From contig JAUILU010000001.1 of assembly GCA_030432905.1 (NCBI GenBank), positions 248,001 through 312,000 of the forward strand: DNA of 64,000 nt, written 5' to 3'. The notes below the pieces were generated by a model. The model did no database searches. It saw only the letters and a list, made by a program, of their open reading frames with translations, and was not told where the DNA came from. Numbering within the stretch: position 1 is the first letter of the stretch; each line of letters starts with the position of its first letter. The DNA comes from Phycisphaerae bacterium. Its GTDB lineage: Bacteria > Planctomycetota > Phycisphaerae > Phycisphaerales > UBA1924. Positions 26,704 to 34,949 of the stretch are shown piece by piece. The position numbers and the translations under genes are program-made.

Positions 26704-27897
26704 GTGACCACGGCTTCGACCAAAACCAGCCCCTCGCTGGCGACCGATCCACTTGCGCTTATCGATGTTGACCATGTCCGCTTCTATGTGGGCAACGCCA
26801 AGCAAGCCGCCTACTTCTACGCCCACACCTTCGGCTTCGAGATCAGCCAAGTCGCCGACCTGACGACCGGCTCACGCGAGGAAGCCGACTACCTCCTCAC
26901 GCAAGGCAACATCCGCCTGCTGCTGACCACCCCGCTCACCAAAGACCACCCCGCCGCCGAGGAGATCAAGCTCTACGGCGACGGCGTCAAGGACATCGCG
27001 CTCACCGTCTTCGACGCGGAGAAGAGCTGGAAGGCCGCCTGTGCTAACGGAGCGGTTTCGGCGCAGGAACCCCGCACGCTCAGCGACGAGAACGGCACGG
27101 TCACCGTCGCCTCGATCAAGACCTACGGCCGGGCGATCCATACGTTCGTCAGCCGGACCGGCGGCTACGACCTGCCCAGCATCAAGAAGGGCGCGCCCTT
27201 CATGCCCACCTTCAAACCCATCGACTCGCCGGTCAACGAGTACAACCGTAAGAACCCGGCGGGACTCAAGTACGTCGACCACTGCGTGGGCAACGTCGAA
27301 GAGGGCAAGATGAACTACTGGGTCGAGTGGTACGAGAACGTCATGGAGTTCAAGATGTTCAAGCACTTCGATGATGCGGACATCTCGACCGAGTACTCGG
27401 CGCTCATGTCAAAGGTCATGGCCTCCGGCAACCACCTCATCAAGATGCCGATCAACGAGCCCGCCGAGGGCAAGAAGAAGAGCCAGATCCTCGAGTACCT
27501 CGAGTGGCACGACATGACCCCGGGTGTTCAGCACCTGGCGCTGCGGACCGACGACGAGCTGGCTTCGGTCGCTGCCCTGCGTAACCGCGGCGTTGACTTC
27601 CTGAGCCTGCCCGACAGCTACTACGAACTGGTCTGGGGCCGCGTCAACAAGATGCTGACCGACAACGGCCATGAGCCGGTCAAGGAAGACCACACCAAGA
27701 TCAAGGACCTCGGCATCCTCGTCGACGCCGACGACGAGGGCTACCTGCTGCAGCTCTTCACCAAGCCCCTCCAGGACCGCCCGACGCTGTTCTTCGAGAT
27801 CATCAGCCGCCACGGCAGCCAGAGCTTCGGGAAGGGGAACTTCAAGGCGTTGTTTGAAGCGCTGGAGCTTGAGCAGGAGCGCAGAGGGAATCTGTGA
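26704..27897 (+). CDS. hppD: 4-hydroxyphenylpyruvate dioxygenase
   Basis: A 397-residue non-heme iron dioxygenase that converts 4-hydroxyphenylpyruvate to homogentisate in tyrosine degradation. Two VOC (vicinal oxygen chelate) halves are visible. The iron ligands can be placed as His in KYVDHCVGNVEEG, His in TPGVQHLALRTDD and Glu near TLFFEIISRHG, with the C-terminal QSFGKGNFKALFEALE closing helix. The start is a GTG at 26704 with GGAG eight bases upstream; an ATG at 26653 would lie on the promoter. The next gene overlaps its stop as GTGA. Homogentisate dioxygenase is about 10 kb downstream. Confidence 0.94.
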   Translation: MTTASTKTSPSLATDPLALIDVDHVRFYVGNAKQAAYFYAHTFGFEISQVADLTTGSREEADYLLTQGNIRLLLTTPLTKDHPAAEEIKLYGDGVKDIALTVFDAEKSWKAACANGAVSAQEPRTLSDENGTVTVASIKTYGRAIHTFVSRTGGYDLPSIKKGAPFMPTFKPIDSPVNEYNRKNPAGLKYVDHCVGNVEEGKMNYWVEWYENVMEFKMFKHFDDADISTEYSALMSKVMASGNHLIKMPINEPAEGKKKSQILEYLEWHDMTPGVQHLALRTDDELASVAALRNRGVDFLSLPDSYYELVWGRVNKMLTDNGHEPVKEDHTKIKDLGILVDADDEGYLLQLFTKPLQDRPTLFFEIISRHGSQSFGKGNFKALFEALELEQERRGNL

Positions 27898-28124
27898 AGC
27901 CTAAACGTGCGGCGAAAGTGACAGCAACTTGGCTTGGTTTGCTTATGGTGGCTGTAAGTTTTCTGAGTGTACCTGTAGGGTTGTACTTTGCGGCACTCGG
28001 ATTCGCTGGCAGGCTTGCTGACACAAGCTCGGCAGAGAACATGCTAGCTGGAATCACTTGGCTGGGCTTGGCCATAGCCGCACCACTGACTGCTTACATA
28101 CTGCTCTGGTTTAGTTCTGACTAA
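27894..28124 (+). CDS. Small two-helix membrane protein
   Basis: A 76-residue protein with two hydrophobic helices (about residues 11-39 and 50-72) and a short basic N-terminus, so the termini should be cytoplasmic. The GTG start overlaps the hppD stop as GTGA, implying coupled translation. I recognise no family. Base composition is lower in GC than hppD. The next gene starts two bases after its stop, so the three genes may form one unit. Confidence 0.55.
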   Translation: MKPKRAAKVTATWLGLLMVAVSFLSVPVGLYFAALGFAGRLADTSSAENMLAGITWLGLAIAAPLTAYILLWFSSD

Positions 28125-28126
28125 TA

Positions 28127-28405
28127 ATGGATGGTAAATCAACACGAACCACATGGCCTACCAGGTCTCTATTCATAGCCATACTTTTTGGGTTGTTTAC
28201 TTGTATCATGTTTACAACAGCATTGGATGGTGCTCACAGTAATCGAGCACGAGTACTAATACAGACAACAATCGCCTTGCTATTTCTTATGCGATTATTT
28301 ATTGCGATCCGGCGACATGAAGTCAGCCATGGATGGTTGTTCTACTTATCGATATCACTCTTCGCTGCGCCTCTCTGGATTCTCGCTGAATCGTTGCTTT
28401 GGTAG
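28127..28405 (+). CDS. Small membrane protein
   Basis: A 92-residue protein with three hydrophobic stretches (about residues 14-32, 44-60 and 70-90), an Arg-rich loop (LFIAIRRHEVSHGW) and no catalytic motif. It starts two bases after the previous small membrane gene. The region is AT-rich compared with the window, and codon use is unlike the neighbouring housekeeping genes, which suggests an orphan or acquired gene. Function unknown. Confidence 0.5.
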   Translation: MDGKSTRTTWPTRSLFIAILFGLFTCIMFTTALDGAHSNRARVLIQTTIALLFLMRLFIAIRRHEVSHGWLFYLSISLFAAPLWILAESLLW

Positions 28406-28454
28406 AATACACTTATTGCCTGTAGAAATAGGCCTGATGTAATTGACGCATTTA

Positions 28455-28694
28455 TTACGGTTCACCAATCTCAACCACACTCCCAACCTCGAACGCGATC
28501 CCATTCAGTACTGATCTCTGCTGATCGATCTTGGTCTCTAACTGAGTAACCTGCTGCTCAAGCGCGTCGATGCGTTCGTCGAGCCGCTCGCGTTGCCCCT
28601 TCATGATGAAGAAGACGCCGACGAGGACGATGATGACGCCGAAGCAGCCGAGGCCTGCGCGGCGGGTTTCTGTGTGGACGACTCGTTCTGCCAT
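28455..28694 (-). CDS. Small membrane protein with coiled-coil tail
   Basis: A 79-residue protein with an N-terminal transmembrane helix (about residues 14-31, GCFGVIIVLVGVFFIM) followed by a heptad-rich coiled coil (RLDERIDALEQQVTQLETKI). It has the shape of small membrane-anchored oligomerisation factors. A GGGAG ribosome site and a TACAAT -10-like box lie upstream of the ATG at 28694. It follows the CPBP gene by 41 bases in the same direction. Function unknown. Confidence 0.65.
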   Translation of the reverse strand: MAERVVHTETRRAGLGCFGVIIVLVGVFFIMKGQRERLDERIDALEQQVTQLETKIDQQRSVLNGIAFEVGSVVEIGEP

Positions 28695-28735
28695 GTGCGT
28701 GCTCCCTTACAGCATTGTATTGGGAACAGGGCGGC

Positions 28736-29527
28736 TCACGTTCCGATTGAGCCGGTGAAGACGAACCAGCCGAGGCCTGTGAAGAAGGCCCACCAGCCGT
28801 AGAGGGCGTGCTCGATGGTGGCGGCGAGTGTGCTCTTGGTTCGCTGGTAGGTGTAGGCGAAGAGGACGCCGCCCGGGAGCGTGAGGGCGAGGGCCTCGAT
28901 GCTCCAAAACGGCACGTGCATCCACATGAACGCGGCCGCGTTGAGTGCCATGAGCCAGCCCCTCGGCATGAGGCTCTGGTAGCGGTGGAAGAAGTACGCC
29001 CTGTGAGTGATCTCCTGCGGGTAGCAGCTCACCCACGGGTAGCCGACGGCGATGAGCACGAGGATGATCGGCGCTTCGCGCGGCAGGCGAAGGTACGCCG
29101 ATCGTGTGACGCCGTCGCGGGTGGTGAACTCGAGCAGGTCCGTGTAGGTGTGCAGCGCCCACGCCCCGGCGAGCATCGCGCCGGCTCCGAGCACAAAGAC
29201 GCCCAGCATGCGTTTAAGATCTGACTTGGCCGGTTTCCAGTTCCAGAGCCGTCGGTTGTCGAAGGTGTCGTCGCGGAGGAGGATGAGGGCCGCGATGAGC
29301 GCGATGACAATGAGCGTCGGGAACAGGAACTGGATCGCGTTCTGGGCGGCGTCGTAGACGAGAGCGATGCCGAGCGAATCGAATGCCGGCCTGGCCCGCA
29401 TGGCTGGGTCCATGAGCAGAGCCACGAACGCGGGCAGTCCGAAAAAGATGACCAGCATCTCGCCCCACCGCAGCGCTCGACGAGCCCTGCTCAGTTTGGC
29501 TAGATGGGTCTGCTCTTCGTCGGCCAT
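28736..29527 (-). CDS. CPBP (CAAX protease/bacteriocin-processing) family membrane protein
   Basis: A 263-residue polytopic membrane protein with about seven hydrophobic segments. The CPBP/ABI motif region is present: PQEITHRAYFFHRY (motif 1, residues 170-183), MWMHVPFW (motif 2 His, 204) and EHALYGWWAF (motif 3, His240). The canonical EExxxR motif 1 reads QExxxR, so the first of the two glutamates is Gln171. Members act as intramembrane proteases or as non-catalytic factors; this substitution makes activity uncertain. The ATG at 29527 has a TACAAT box five bases upstream and no ribosome site. Divergent from the TauE/SafE gene, 43 bases away. Confidence 0.78.
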   Translation of the reverse strand: MADEEQTHLAKLSRARRALRWGEMLVIFFGLPAFVALLMDPAMRARPAFDSLGIALVYDAAQNAIQFLFPTLIVIALIAALILLRDDTFDNRRLWNWKPAKSDLKRMLGVFVLGAGAMLAGAWALHTYTDLLEFTTRDGVTRSAYLRLPREAPIILVLIAVGYPWVSCYPQEITHRAYFFHRYQSLMPRGWLMALNAAAFMWMHVPFWSIEALALTLPGGVLFAYTYQRTKSTLAATIEHALYGWWAFFTGLGWFVFTGSIGT

Positions 29528-29532
29528 TTCAG

Positions 29533-29538
29533 ATTGTA
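29533..29538 (-). promoter_or_regulatory. Putative -10 box of leaderless CPBP gene
   Basis: TACAAT on the minus strand ends five bases before the ATG at 29527, with no Shine-Dalgarno sequence between. Confidence 0.5.
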
Positions 29539-29555
29539 GAACGCGGGGCACACGC

Positions 29556-29561
29556 TACACT
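29556..29561 (+). promoter_or_regulatory. Putative -10 box of the TauE/SafE gene
   Basis: TACACT ends nine bases before the GTG at 29571. Together with the box at 29533-29538 it forms a divergent promoter pair 17 bases apart. Confidence 0.45.
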
Positions 29562-29570
29562 CTCCGCTTC

Positions 29571-30623
29571 GTGGGGAAGTCTCGATTAAAGCCGGATGGT
29601 GTCGATGCTGTGCGCAGCCGGGCGTGGCTGTTTATCGCGTGGCTTGTCGTGTTTTACGCCGCGTGGCTCACGCTGGTCATCGTGGGTGAGCACTCAGACA
29701 AGTTCGCCGAGCACTGGGCAATCGGCTTGGCCATGGCGATCGGGTCGTACTTCGCGGGGTCAACCCCAATGGGCGGCGGAACCGTCGGCTTCCCTGTCCT
29801 CGTCCTGATCTTCGGTGAGTCTCCGGCGATGGGTCGAGACTTCAGCTTCGCGATCCAATCGATCGGCATGGTCTCGGCTGCGATCCTGATCTTCTGCATG
29901 CGGCAACCCGTCGAGAAACGCATGCTCAAGTACGCCTGCATCGGCGCCACGCTCGGCACGCCGGCGGGGCTTGCGTTTATCGCGCCGCACGTGCCTGGTT
30001 TGTACGTGAAACTGATCTTCGCGGTCACGTGGGCCTCGTTCGGGATGCTTCACTTCGCCAAGATCGGCCAGATCGCGAGCATGTCGGGCCTGATGAAGGT
30101 CTCTCGACGTTTCGAGATTACCAGCGGCTTTACGGTTGGTTTGCTCGCGGGTGCGACGATCGCCTCAACGACGGGCGTAGGGATCGACCTGGCGATTTAT
30201 GTGGTGCTGGTTTTGATGTGCCGAGCCGACCTGAAGATCGCGATCCCTACTTCGGTTGTGCTGATGGCGTATACGTCGGTCGTTGGCATTGTTACTCAGT
30301 ACCTGCTGTCGGCAGCGGTCCCCACACGCTACGAGATGGCGCCGGGCGTGCTTGGCAACTGGATCGTCGCGGCCCCGGTCGTCGCTCTCGGCGCTCCCTT
30401 CGGCGTGGTTATGGTCCGGTTGATCCCAAGAAAGATCACCCTGCTGATTGTTTCGGGACTGTGCATGCTGCAACTCGGCTGGACGTTCTGGCACGAACGC
30501 CATCACCTCACACCATCGCTGATCTTCGCAAGTGTTGTCGGGCTGCTGGCCCTGAATCTGATGTTCATGCTGATGCACGACGCAGGCAAGAGAAGGGCGC
30601 AGCGGATGCTCAAGCAGCCGTAG
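29571..30623 (+). CDS. Sulfite exporter TauE/SafE family transporter
   Basis: About 350 residues with eight to nine hydrophobic helices. The family pattern is visible in the first repeat (GSYFAGSTPMGGGTVGFPVLVLIFG) and again near the middle (FTVGLLAGATIASTTGVGIDLAIYV), the two inverted-repeat halves of the TauE/SafE fold. These proteins move sulfite, sulfonates or other small anions across the inner membrane. The start is a GTG at 29571; the frame is open back to 29367, but that overlaps the divergent gene. It shares a 43-base divergent promoter with the CPBP gene. Confidence 0.85.
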   Translation: MGKSRLKPDGVDAVRSRAWLFIAWLVVFYAAWLTLVIVGEHSDKFAEHWAIGLAMAIGSYFAGSTPMGGGTVGFPVLVLIFGESPAMGRDFSFAIQSIGMVSAAILIFCMRQPVEKRMLKYACIGATLGTPAGLAFIAPHVPGLYVKLIFAVTWASFGMLHFAKIGQIASMSGLMKVSRRFEITSGFTVGLLAGATIASTTGVGIDLAIYVVLVLMCRADLKIAIPTSVVLMAYTSVVGIVTQYLLSAAVPTRYEMAPGVLGNWIVAAPVVALGAPFGVVMVRLIPRKITLLIVSGLCMLQLGWTFWHERHHLTPSLIFASVVGLLALNLMFMLMHDAGKRRAQRMLKQP

Positions 30624-30637
30624 ATCGCTGCTGACAA

Positions 30638-32146
30638 TCAGAAAGGGCTCCGAGGCTTGCGATTTGGCACATCCTCCGGAATCGCAAATGAATCCAACTG
30701 GACCGGCCCTTTCAGCACCCGACTCATTTCATGCCGATAGTTGCGGGCAATGCCGGGGTAGTACTCATACCGCACATTGACAGGTCCGGAATGAAATCCG
30801 TCTAGGTTGACAACCGGTATTGGCCCCGTGGCGAACATGTTTGTAGCCACGGTTCGGTTGTGTGTGATGCAGAAAGGCGGACTTTTGATTTCCTTGCCGT
30901 TCTGTTCGAAGACGAGCACGCCCGCTAGGCCTGTGTCCTCACTGAGCCAACTGAGTCTTGCGATCTCGTACTCTGCATAGAGCGATCCATGCTGCTCAAA
31001 CAGTGCGTTGAGCCGAAACTTCATGAATCGCTGGTTGGTGTTCGAGGCCTTTCCAAAGTGATCACCGGTGATCGGCTTCGGGTCCTGCGAGCCCGTCTCG
31101 GCAACGGTAAACGAGAATGTATCTTCAAGGACTTTACATTCGACCAATTCTGGAATCGCGGACATGCCCTCTTCCTGCATGGCGAGTTCATCGATGTAAG
31201 ATGTAAAGCGATGTGCTCTCACCACCAGCTTGGCGCGGTATGTACCCGGCTTCATATCTGCGGGGATCTGAAAGCTGGGCGTGAGGTCATGCCTATACAT
31301 AAAAGGCGTCACGAACTGAGCTTGTGCGTTAGAGTTTTCGAGCGGTGTTTCGATCCACATGTTTGATTGTGTATCGCTGAGGCTCCCGATCTTCGTTCGC
31401 AAACCGATCGGCTGAATATCCGCGGTGGTCACTAGGAAGAAGTCTTCTTGAAACGAGGCCGCCATCCCTGCTTGAGCATCACCTGCACGCCACTTCACAT
31501 CCGCCGGTACCATCACGTGCTCCCCCGGATACGCGGCCTGGCCGTTCCAGCCGGGGTTCACGATCTCAAGCTTGCCGCCTGCATCTTTTACAATCTGTGC
31601 GACACGCCCCGGCTCGACTTTCCTTGCTGATACAGCGTCGGTAATGACCTGCCATTGCGCATTCGGGAACGAACGCCAAGTCTGTTCGTGGCGATCGAGT
31701 GCGATTTGCAAGAGCCTGTCATCCCAGCCGGCCTGTAGTGCCCCCATCACGGCTCGGCCCTGAAGCTCGAGAGTCGCAACACTCGCACGCCGATCGTCGA
31801 GCAGATACGCCTCAGCATAGAGCAACCGAACAGGTTTCATGCTTGTGAGATTGATAAAGCCCGAGCGGTTCATGGCGTCTATGCCGACGAACACGCCACC
31901 CAACGCGAGCAGGCCGATACCCCACCACAGCGGGCGCACCCGGACCCTGCCTTTGCCGATGCGTATGGCGCGATGTGTTTGCAGATCCGTGCCGCACTCG
32001 GGGCATACCTTGGGGTCTGGCAGGCCGCTCAACTCAAACTTGCAGCGCCGACAATACGGCTCATTGCCAACTCTCTTGTTGACCAACGCACGAAACAGCA
32101 ACCCCAGGGCAATCGCTAGTATAGTTAAGCCGACGTAGTACTCCAT
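30638..32146 (-). CDS. Zinc-ribbon membrane protein, full-length copy
   Basis: A 502-residue protein with an N-terminal hydrophobic helix (YYVGLTILAIALGLLFRAL), then a zinc ribbon with two Cys pairs (CRRCKFELSGL and CPECGTDL, residues 32-52), a second hydrophobic helix (about 75-92), and a large extracytoplasmic domain of about 400 residues that I cannot assign. The topology places the ribbon in the cytoplasm and the large domain in the periplasm. The first ~180 residues are strongly similar to the gene at 33153-33686, so the two are paralogues. The ATG at 32146 seems leaderless (TATACT six bases upstream). Function unknown. Confidence 0.75.
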   Translation of the reverse strand: MEYYVGLTILAIALGLLFRALVNKRVGNEPYCRRCKFELSGLPDPKVCPECGTDLQTHRAIRIGKGRVRVRPLWWGIGLLALGGVFVGIDAMNRSGFINLTSMKPVRLLYAEAYLLDDRRASVATLELQGRAVMGALQAGWDDRLLQIALDRHEQTWRSFPNAQWQVITDAVSARKVEPGRVAQIVKDAGGKLEIVNPGWNGQAAYPGEHVMVPADVKWRAGDAQAGMAASFQEDFFLVTTADIQPIGLRTKIGSLSDTQSNMWIETPLENSNAQAQFVTPFMYRHDLTPSFQIPADMKPGTYRAKLVVRAHRFTSYIDELAMQEEGMSAIPELVECKVLEDTFSFTVAETGSQDPKPITGDHFGKASNTNQRFMKFRLNALFEQHGSLYAEYEIARLSWLSEDTGLAGVLVFEQNGKEIKSPPFCITHNRTVATNMFATGPIPVVNLDGFHSGPVNVRYEYYPGIARNYRHEMSRVLKGPVQLDSFAIPEDVPNRKPRSPF

Positions 32147-32152
32147 CGGCGC

Positions 32153-32158
32153 AGTATA
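32153..32158 (-). promoter_or_regulatory. Putative -10 box of leaderless zinc-ribbon gene
   Basis: TATACT on the minus strand ends six bases before the ATG at 32146, with no ribosome site between. Confidence 0.5.
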
Positions 32159-32183
32159 GTTGACTCTCTGCCAGCCGGGGCAA

Positions 32184-33050
32184 CTACTCTTGCCACTGGT
32201 CTTCTGGGAGCCCCTCGTACATGATGTTCACGATTTTCCACTCGTCGTTGATCTTGGCGATGTGGAAGTAGTCGAACCAGCTCGCACCGACAACCTTCGC
32301 TGCGCAGTGGCCTGCGTCGGTGTAGTAGATATCTATCGCACACCGTGACGTTGATGGGTTGAAGTTGAAGTGCTTATTGAACGTGTTGCCGAGGAATTCG
32401 ATCTCTTCGTAGCTGATGAGACTGAAGAAATCGAAGCTGCCGTCGCGGCTGTGCTCGAGCGTTCGTTTGCTGAGGCTCGGGTGGCATGTATCCTGGACTT
32501 TCTTGCCGTCGATCTCGTAAAACCCGACCACGTAGTCGGTGATGAGCTGTTCGATCTGCTCGATGTCTTCATCCGTCGCTTCGGCTTTCTTGCCCCGCTT
32601 GGGGATGACGAGCGAGTCTGCGATCGTCCAGTCACCCTCGAAGTAGACCGCGTGGACAAGCTCTACGGCTGTGTCGGTTTCGAGCATCGCGCTCACGGTT
32701 TCTCTAGCCGAGTCGAAGACCGTGACGTCCTGCTGGCCGTTCTCGGAATCGCTCCGTCGACCAGGATTCATGGGGTCACCCGCAAAGGCGAGCATGTCGT
32801 GGTTCAGGCTACGCACCCACTGATCACTCGGCTGGCCCCAATACCGGTCGGTTACGGTCCGTCTGGCAACATCGTGATGGACTGCATCCTTGATTCCATC
32901 AACGTCACCCTCATACCGGTCGATGGCGTAACCTGTGAGGAGATCGGCCACCCCCTTGGCCATCTCCTCAGCATCCATCGATGCGGGCTGGGCGAGCGCC
33001 GAGCCAGCCGCCATGATTCCGAGAGCCGCGATTGTCTTGAAACGAGCCAT
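32184..33050 (-). CDS. Exported tandem NTF2-like (lumazine-binding-type) protein
   Basis: A 288-residue protein with a Sec signal (FKTIAALGIMAAGSALAQ, cleavage after ALA). Two NTF2/SnoaL-fold units follow: the first about residues 30-155 (LTGYAIDRYEGDVDGIKDAVH ... VYFEGDWTIADSL) and the second about 170-280 (ITDYVVGFYEIDGKKVQDTCH ... ASWFDYFHIAKINDEWKIV), resembling Lumazine_bd_2 domains. Ligand unknown. AAGGA lies eight bases before the ATG at 33050, which favours it over the ATG at 33059 that abuts the same AAGG. It sits between the two zinc-ribbon paralogues and in the same direction. Confidence 0.75.
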   Translation of the reverse strand: MARFKTIAALGIMAAGSALAQPASMDAEEMAKGVADLLTGYAIDRYEGDVDGIKDAVHHDVARRTVTDRYWGQPSDQWVRSLNHDMLAFAGDPMNPGRRSDSENGQQDVTVFDSARETVSAMLETDTAVELVHAVYFEGDWTIADSLVIPKRGKKAEATDEDIEQIEQLITDYVVGFYEIDGKKVQDTCHPSLSKRTLEHSRDGSFDFFSLISYEEIEFLGNTFNKHFNFNPSTSRCAIDIYYTDAGHCAAKVVGASWFDYFHIAKINDEWKIVNIMYEGLPEDQWQE

Positions 33051-33116
33051 ATCAGTCATCCTTGTATAGAAACCCTGCGCGCAGACTCCCCGCTTGGCAT
33101 ACCGGCTGACTAAGAG

Positions 33117-33130
33117 ACGGATGCATCCGT
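33117..33130. repeat. 14-base perfect palindrome
   Basis: ACGGATGCATCCGT lies 23 bases downstream of the truncated zinc-ribbon gene, flanked by AGAC/GTCT partial arms. It could form a short hairpin terminating that gene or be a protein site; there is no T tract. Confidence 0.35.
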
Positions 33131-33152
33131 TTGTCTGATGATTCGTTCTGGA

Positions 33153-33686
33153 TCAGGCTTTCCCATCGCGCATGCCATCAACGATGACATTCCAGAGCGG
33201 ATCCGGTATGGTTCTCCAGCTCTGTGAGTTTCGTGACAGAGCTGATTTGAGAAGCCTGTCATCCCATCCCAATGACAACTTGCCGGCACTACCGCGGTTC
33301 TGGAGTTCAAGGGTCGCCATCCCTGACCTGATGCCGTCGAGCAGATACGCCTCGGACTGCAGAAGCCATGCCGGCTTGGTGCTCGTGATATTGAATCGGC
33401 CTTTGATGTTCAGTGAATCGATCGCGACGAGGGCGGTGCCAAGGCCGGCAAGCGAGATGCCGAACCATAGTGTCCGTTTGTTGATGCGAGGCTGCCCGAT
33501 CCGAAAGGCGTTTCGGCCAGACAGCTCTTTGCCGCACTCCGGGCACCGGGCTGGTTCTATGAGGCCGCTCAACTCAAAGCCGCACGATCGGCAATGCGGC
33601 GCCTGACCCACTCGTCCGCGGATACACGCCCGCAGCAGCAGAATCGACGCACCACCAAGCAGAGCCAAGCCAATGTAGAACTCCAT
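33153..33686 (-). CDS. Zinc-ribbon membrane protein, short paralogue
   Basis: A 177-residue protein homologous along its length to the first ~180 residues of the 502-residue protein at 30638-32146: the same N-terminal helix (EFYIGLALLGGASILLLRA), zinc ribbon (CRSCGFELSGL...CPECGKEL), second helix and the segment SEAYLLDGIRSGMATLELQ. It stops at 'IVDGMRDGKA', where the long copy continues into a large domain, and the bases after the stop show no remaining similarity. It is either a truncated duplicate or a naturally short form. The ATG at 33686 has TAGGCT six bases upstream and no ribosome site. Confidence 0.7.
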   Translation of the reverse strand: MEFYIGLALLGGASILLLRACIRGRVGQAPHCRSCGFELSGLIEPARCPECGKELSGRNAFRIGQPRINKRTLWFGISLAGLGTALVAIDSLNIKGRFNITSTKPAWLLQSEAYLLDGIRSGMATLELQNRGSAGKLSLGWDDRLLKSALSRNSQSWRTIPDPLWNVIVDGMRDGKA

Positions 33687-33692
33687 GGTTGC

Positions 33693-33698
33693 AGCCTA
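33693..33698 (-). promoter_or_regulatory. Putative -10 box of leaderless short zinc-ribbon gene
   Basis: TAGGCT on the minus strand ends six bases before the ATG at 33686, the same spacing as in the long paralogue. Confidence 0.35.
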
Positions 33699-33857
33699 CC
33701 AGACGCGATTGCGCAATTTGTTCCGCCTTCCGACCTCGAGCGAGGTCAACTGACACGATTCTGGACGATCTTTCCTGATTCCGAATTTCCCGCCCAAGAT
33801 TCTGGCTGACCGCTGCTACACTTCGCCTCAAACCCTTACCCCCAAGGAGAATGCGTC

Positions 33858-34928
33858 ATGGAGGACGTAGGCAGTATTGGTGTGCAGGTCCGCCCCTCGG
33901 CCCGCTCTTTCGGTCAACCAGAGCTCTCGCGATCCCGATGGACACCGCTGGTCGAGCTCACCGGTCTCGACACAGGCAAGTGCCGAATCCTGGCCAAGCT
34001 TGAGAACATGAACCCGACCGGCTCCGTCAAGGACCGCGTCGCACCGCACCTGATCGCAGACGCCGAGCGTGAGGGCCGGCTGAAGCCGGGGATGACCATC
34101 CTCGAAGCCAGCTCGGGCAACGCCACCATCGCCCTCGGCTCGATCTGCCGGTCAAAGGGCTACAAAGTCGTCGCCTATGTCCCCGCCTCCATGAGTGAAG
34201 AGAAACGCCGACTCCACCAATCGATGGGTGTCCAGATGCGGTTCTTCACGCCGGACCCGGAGAGGCCGTTCACCAACATCCGCCGGGATGCCGCGATCGA
34301 GATGGCCGCGACCGATCCTGAGCGGTACATCACGCTCGACCAATTCTCCGCCCCCGCGAACGTCAACGCTCACAAGAACCACACCGCGGTCGAGATTTGG
34401 CACCAGCTCGCCGACCACGGCGGGGCGATTGATCGGCTCTTTGTCGGCGCAGGCACAGGCGGGGCGCTCTGTGGCCTTGGCGGCGGGCTCGTCCGCGATG
34501 ACCGCCTCCCGGACATGAAGATCACGATGGTCGACCCCGAGGGATCCGTGCTGGCGTCGATCATCCGGGGCGAGAACCCGACCGCTGATCAGATGAAAGC
34601 ACCCGACGGCCTCGGCGAACGGTTCGTCCCGAAGAATCTCGACATGGGCATGATCGATGACGCCGACGTCATCTCGCGCCAAGACGCGGTCGATACTTGC
34701 GGCGATCTGGTCGCGGCGACAGGCATCCTCGGTGGGCCCTGCACAGGGTACACGCTCAAGTCGGCACTGGATTGGTGCCAGAGGCAGACAGAGCCCAAGA
34801 CCGCACTTGTGCTTGTCTGTGACCGGGGCGAGAACTACCTCTCTGACCCGATGTTCGTCGAAGCCATCGAGCGGGCACACGAACGGGCCGGTGCTGGGGC
34901 AAACGAGCTGGCCGGTGCTTCGGCTTGA
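33858..34928 (+). CDS. Cysteine synthase (O-acetylserine sulfhydrylase) family
   Basis: A 356-residue fold-type II PLP enzyme of the CysK/CysM/cystathionine beta-synthase group. The PLP lysine is in NMNPTGSVKDRVAP, with the LEASSGNATIALG asparagine/substrate loop, the VGAGTGGALCGLGGG phosphate-binding loop and a late GGPCTGYTLKSAL segment. It would make cysteine from O-acetylserine and sulfide. The substrate loop is SGNATI rather than the SGNTGI of CysK, so the exact activity is open. AAGGAG precedes the ATG, and a TACACT -10-like box lies at 33817. The gmhA gene follows by 21 bases. Confidence 0.88.
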   Translation: MEDVGSIGVQVRPSARSFGQPELSRSRWTPLVELTGLDTGKCRILAKLENMNPTGSVKDRVAPHLIADAEREGRLKPGMTILEASSGNATIALGSICRSKGYKVVAYVPASMSEEKRRLHQSMGVQMRFFTPDPERPFTNIRRDAAIEMAATDPERYITLDQFSAPANVNAHKNHTAVEIWHQLADHGGAIDRLFVGAGTGGALCGLGGGLVRDDRLPDMKITMVDPEGSVLASIIRGENPTADQMKAPDGLGERFVPKNLDMGMIDDADVISRQDAVDTCGDLVAATGILGGPCTGYTLKSALDWCQRQTEPKTALVLVCDRGENYLSDPMFVEAIERAHERAGAGANELAGASA

Positions 34929-34938
34929 GCCCGGCGCA

Positions 34939-34944
34939 TACCCT
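34939..34944 (+). promoter_or_regulatory. Putative -10 box of leaderless gmhA
   Basis: TACCCT ends five bases before the ATG at 34950; there is no ribosome binding site. Confidence 0.4.
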
Positions 34945-34949
34945 TAACC

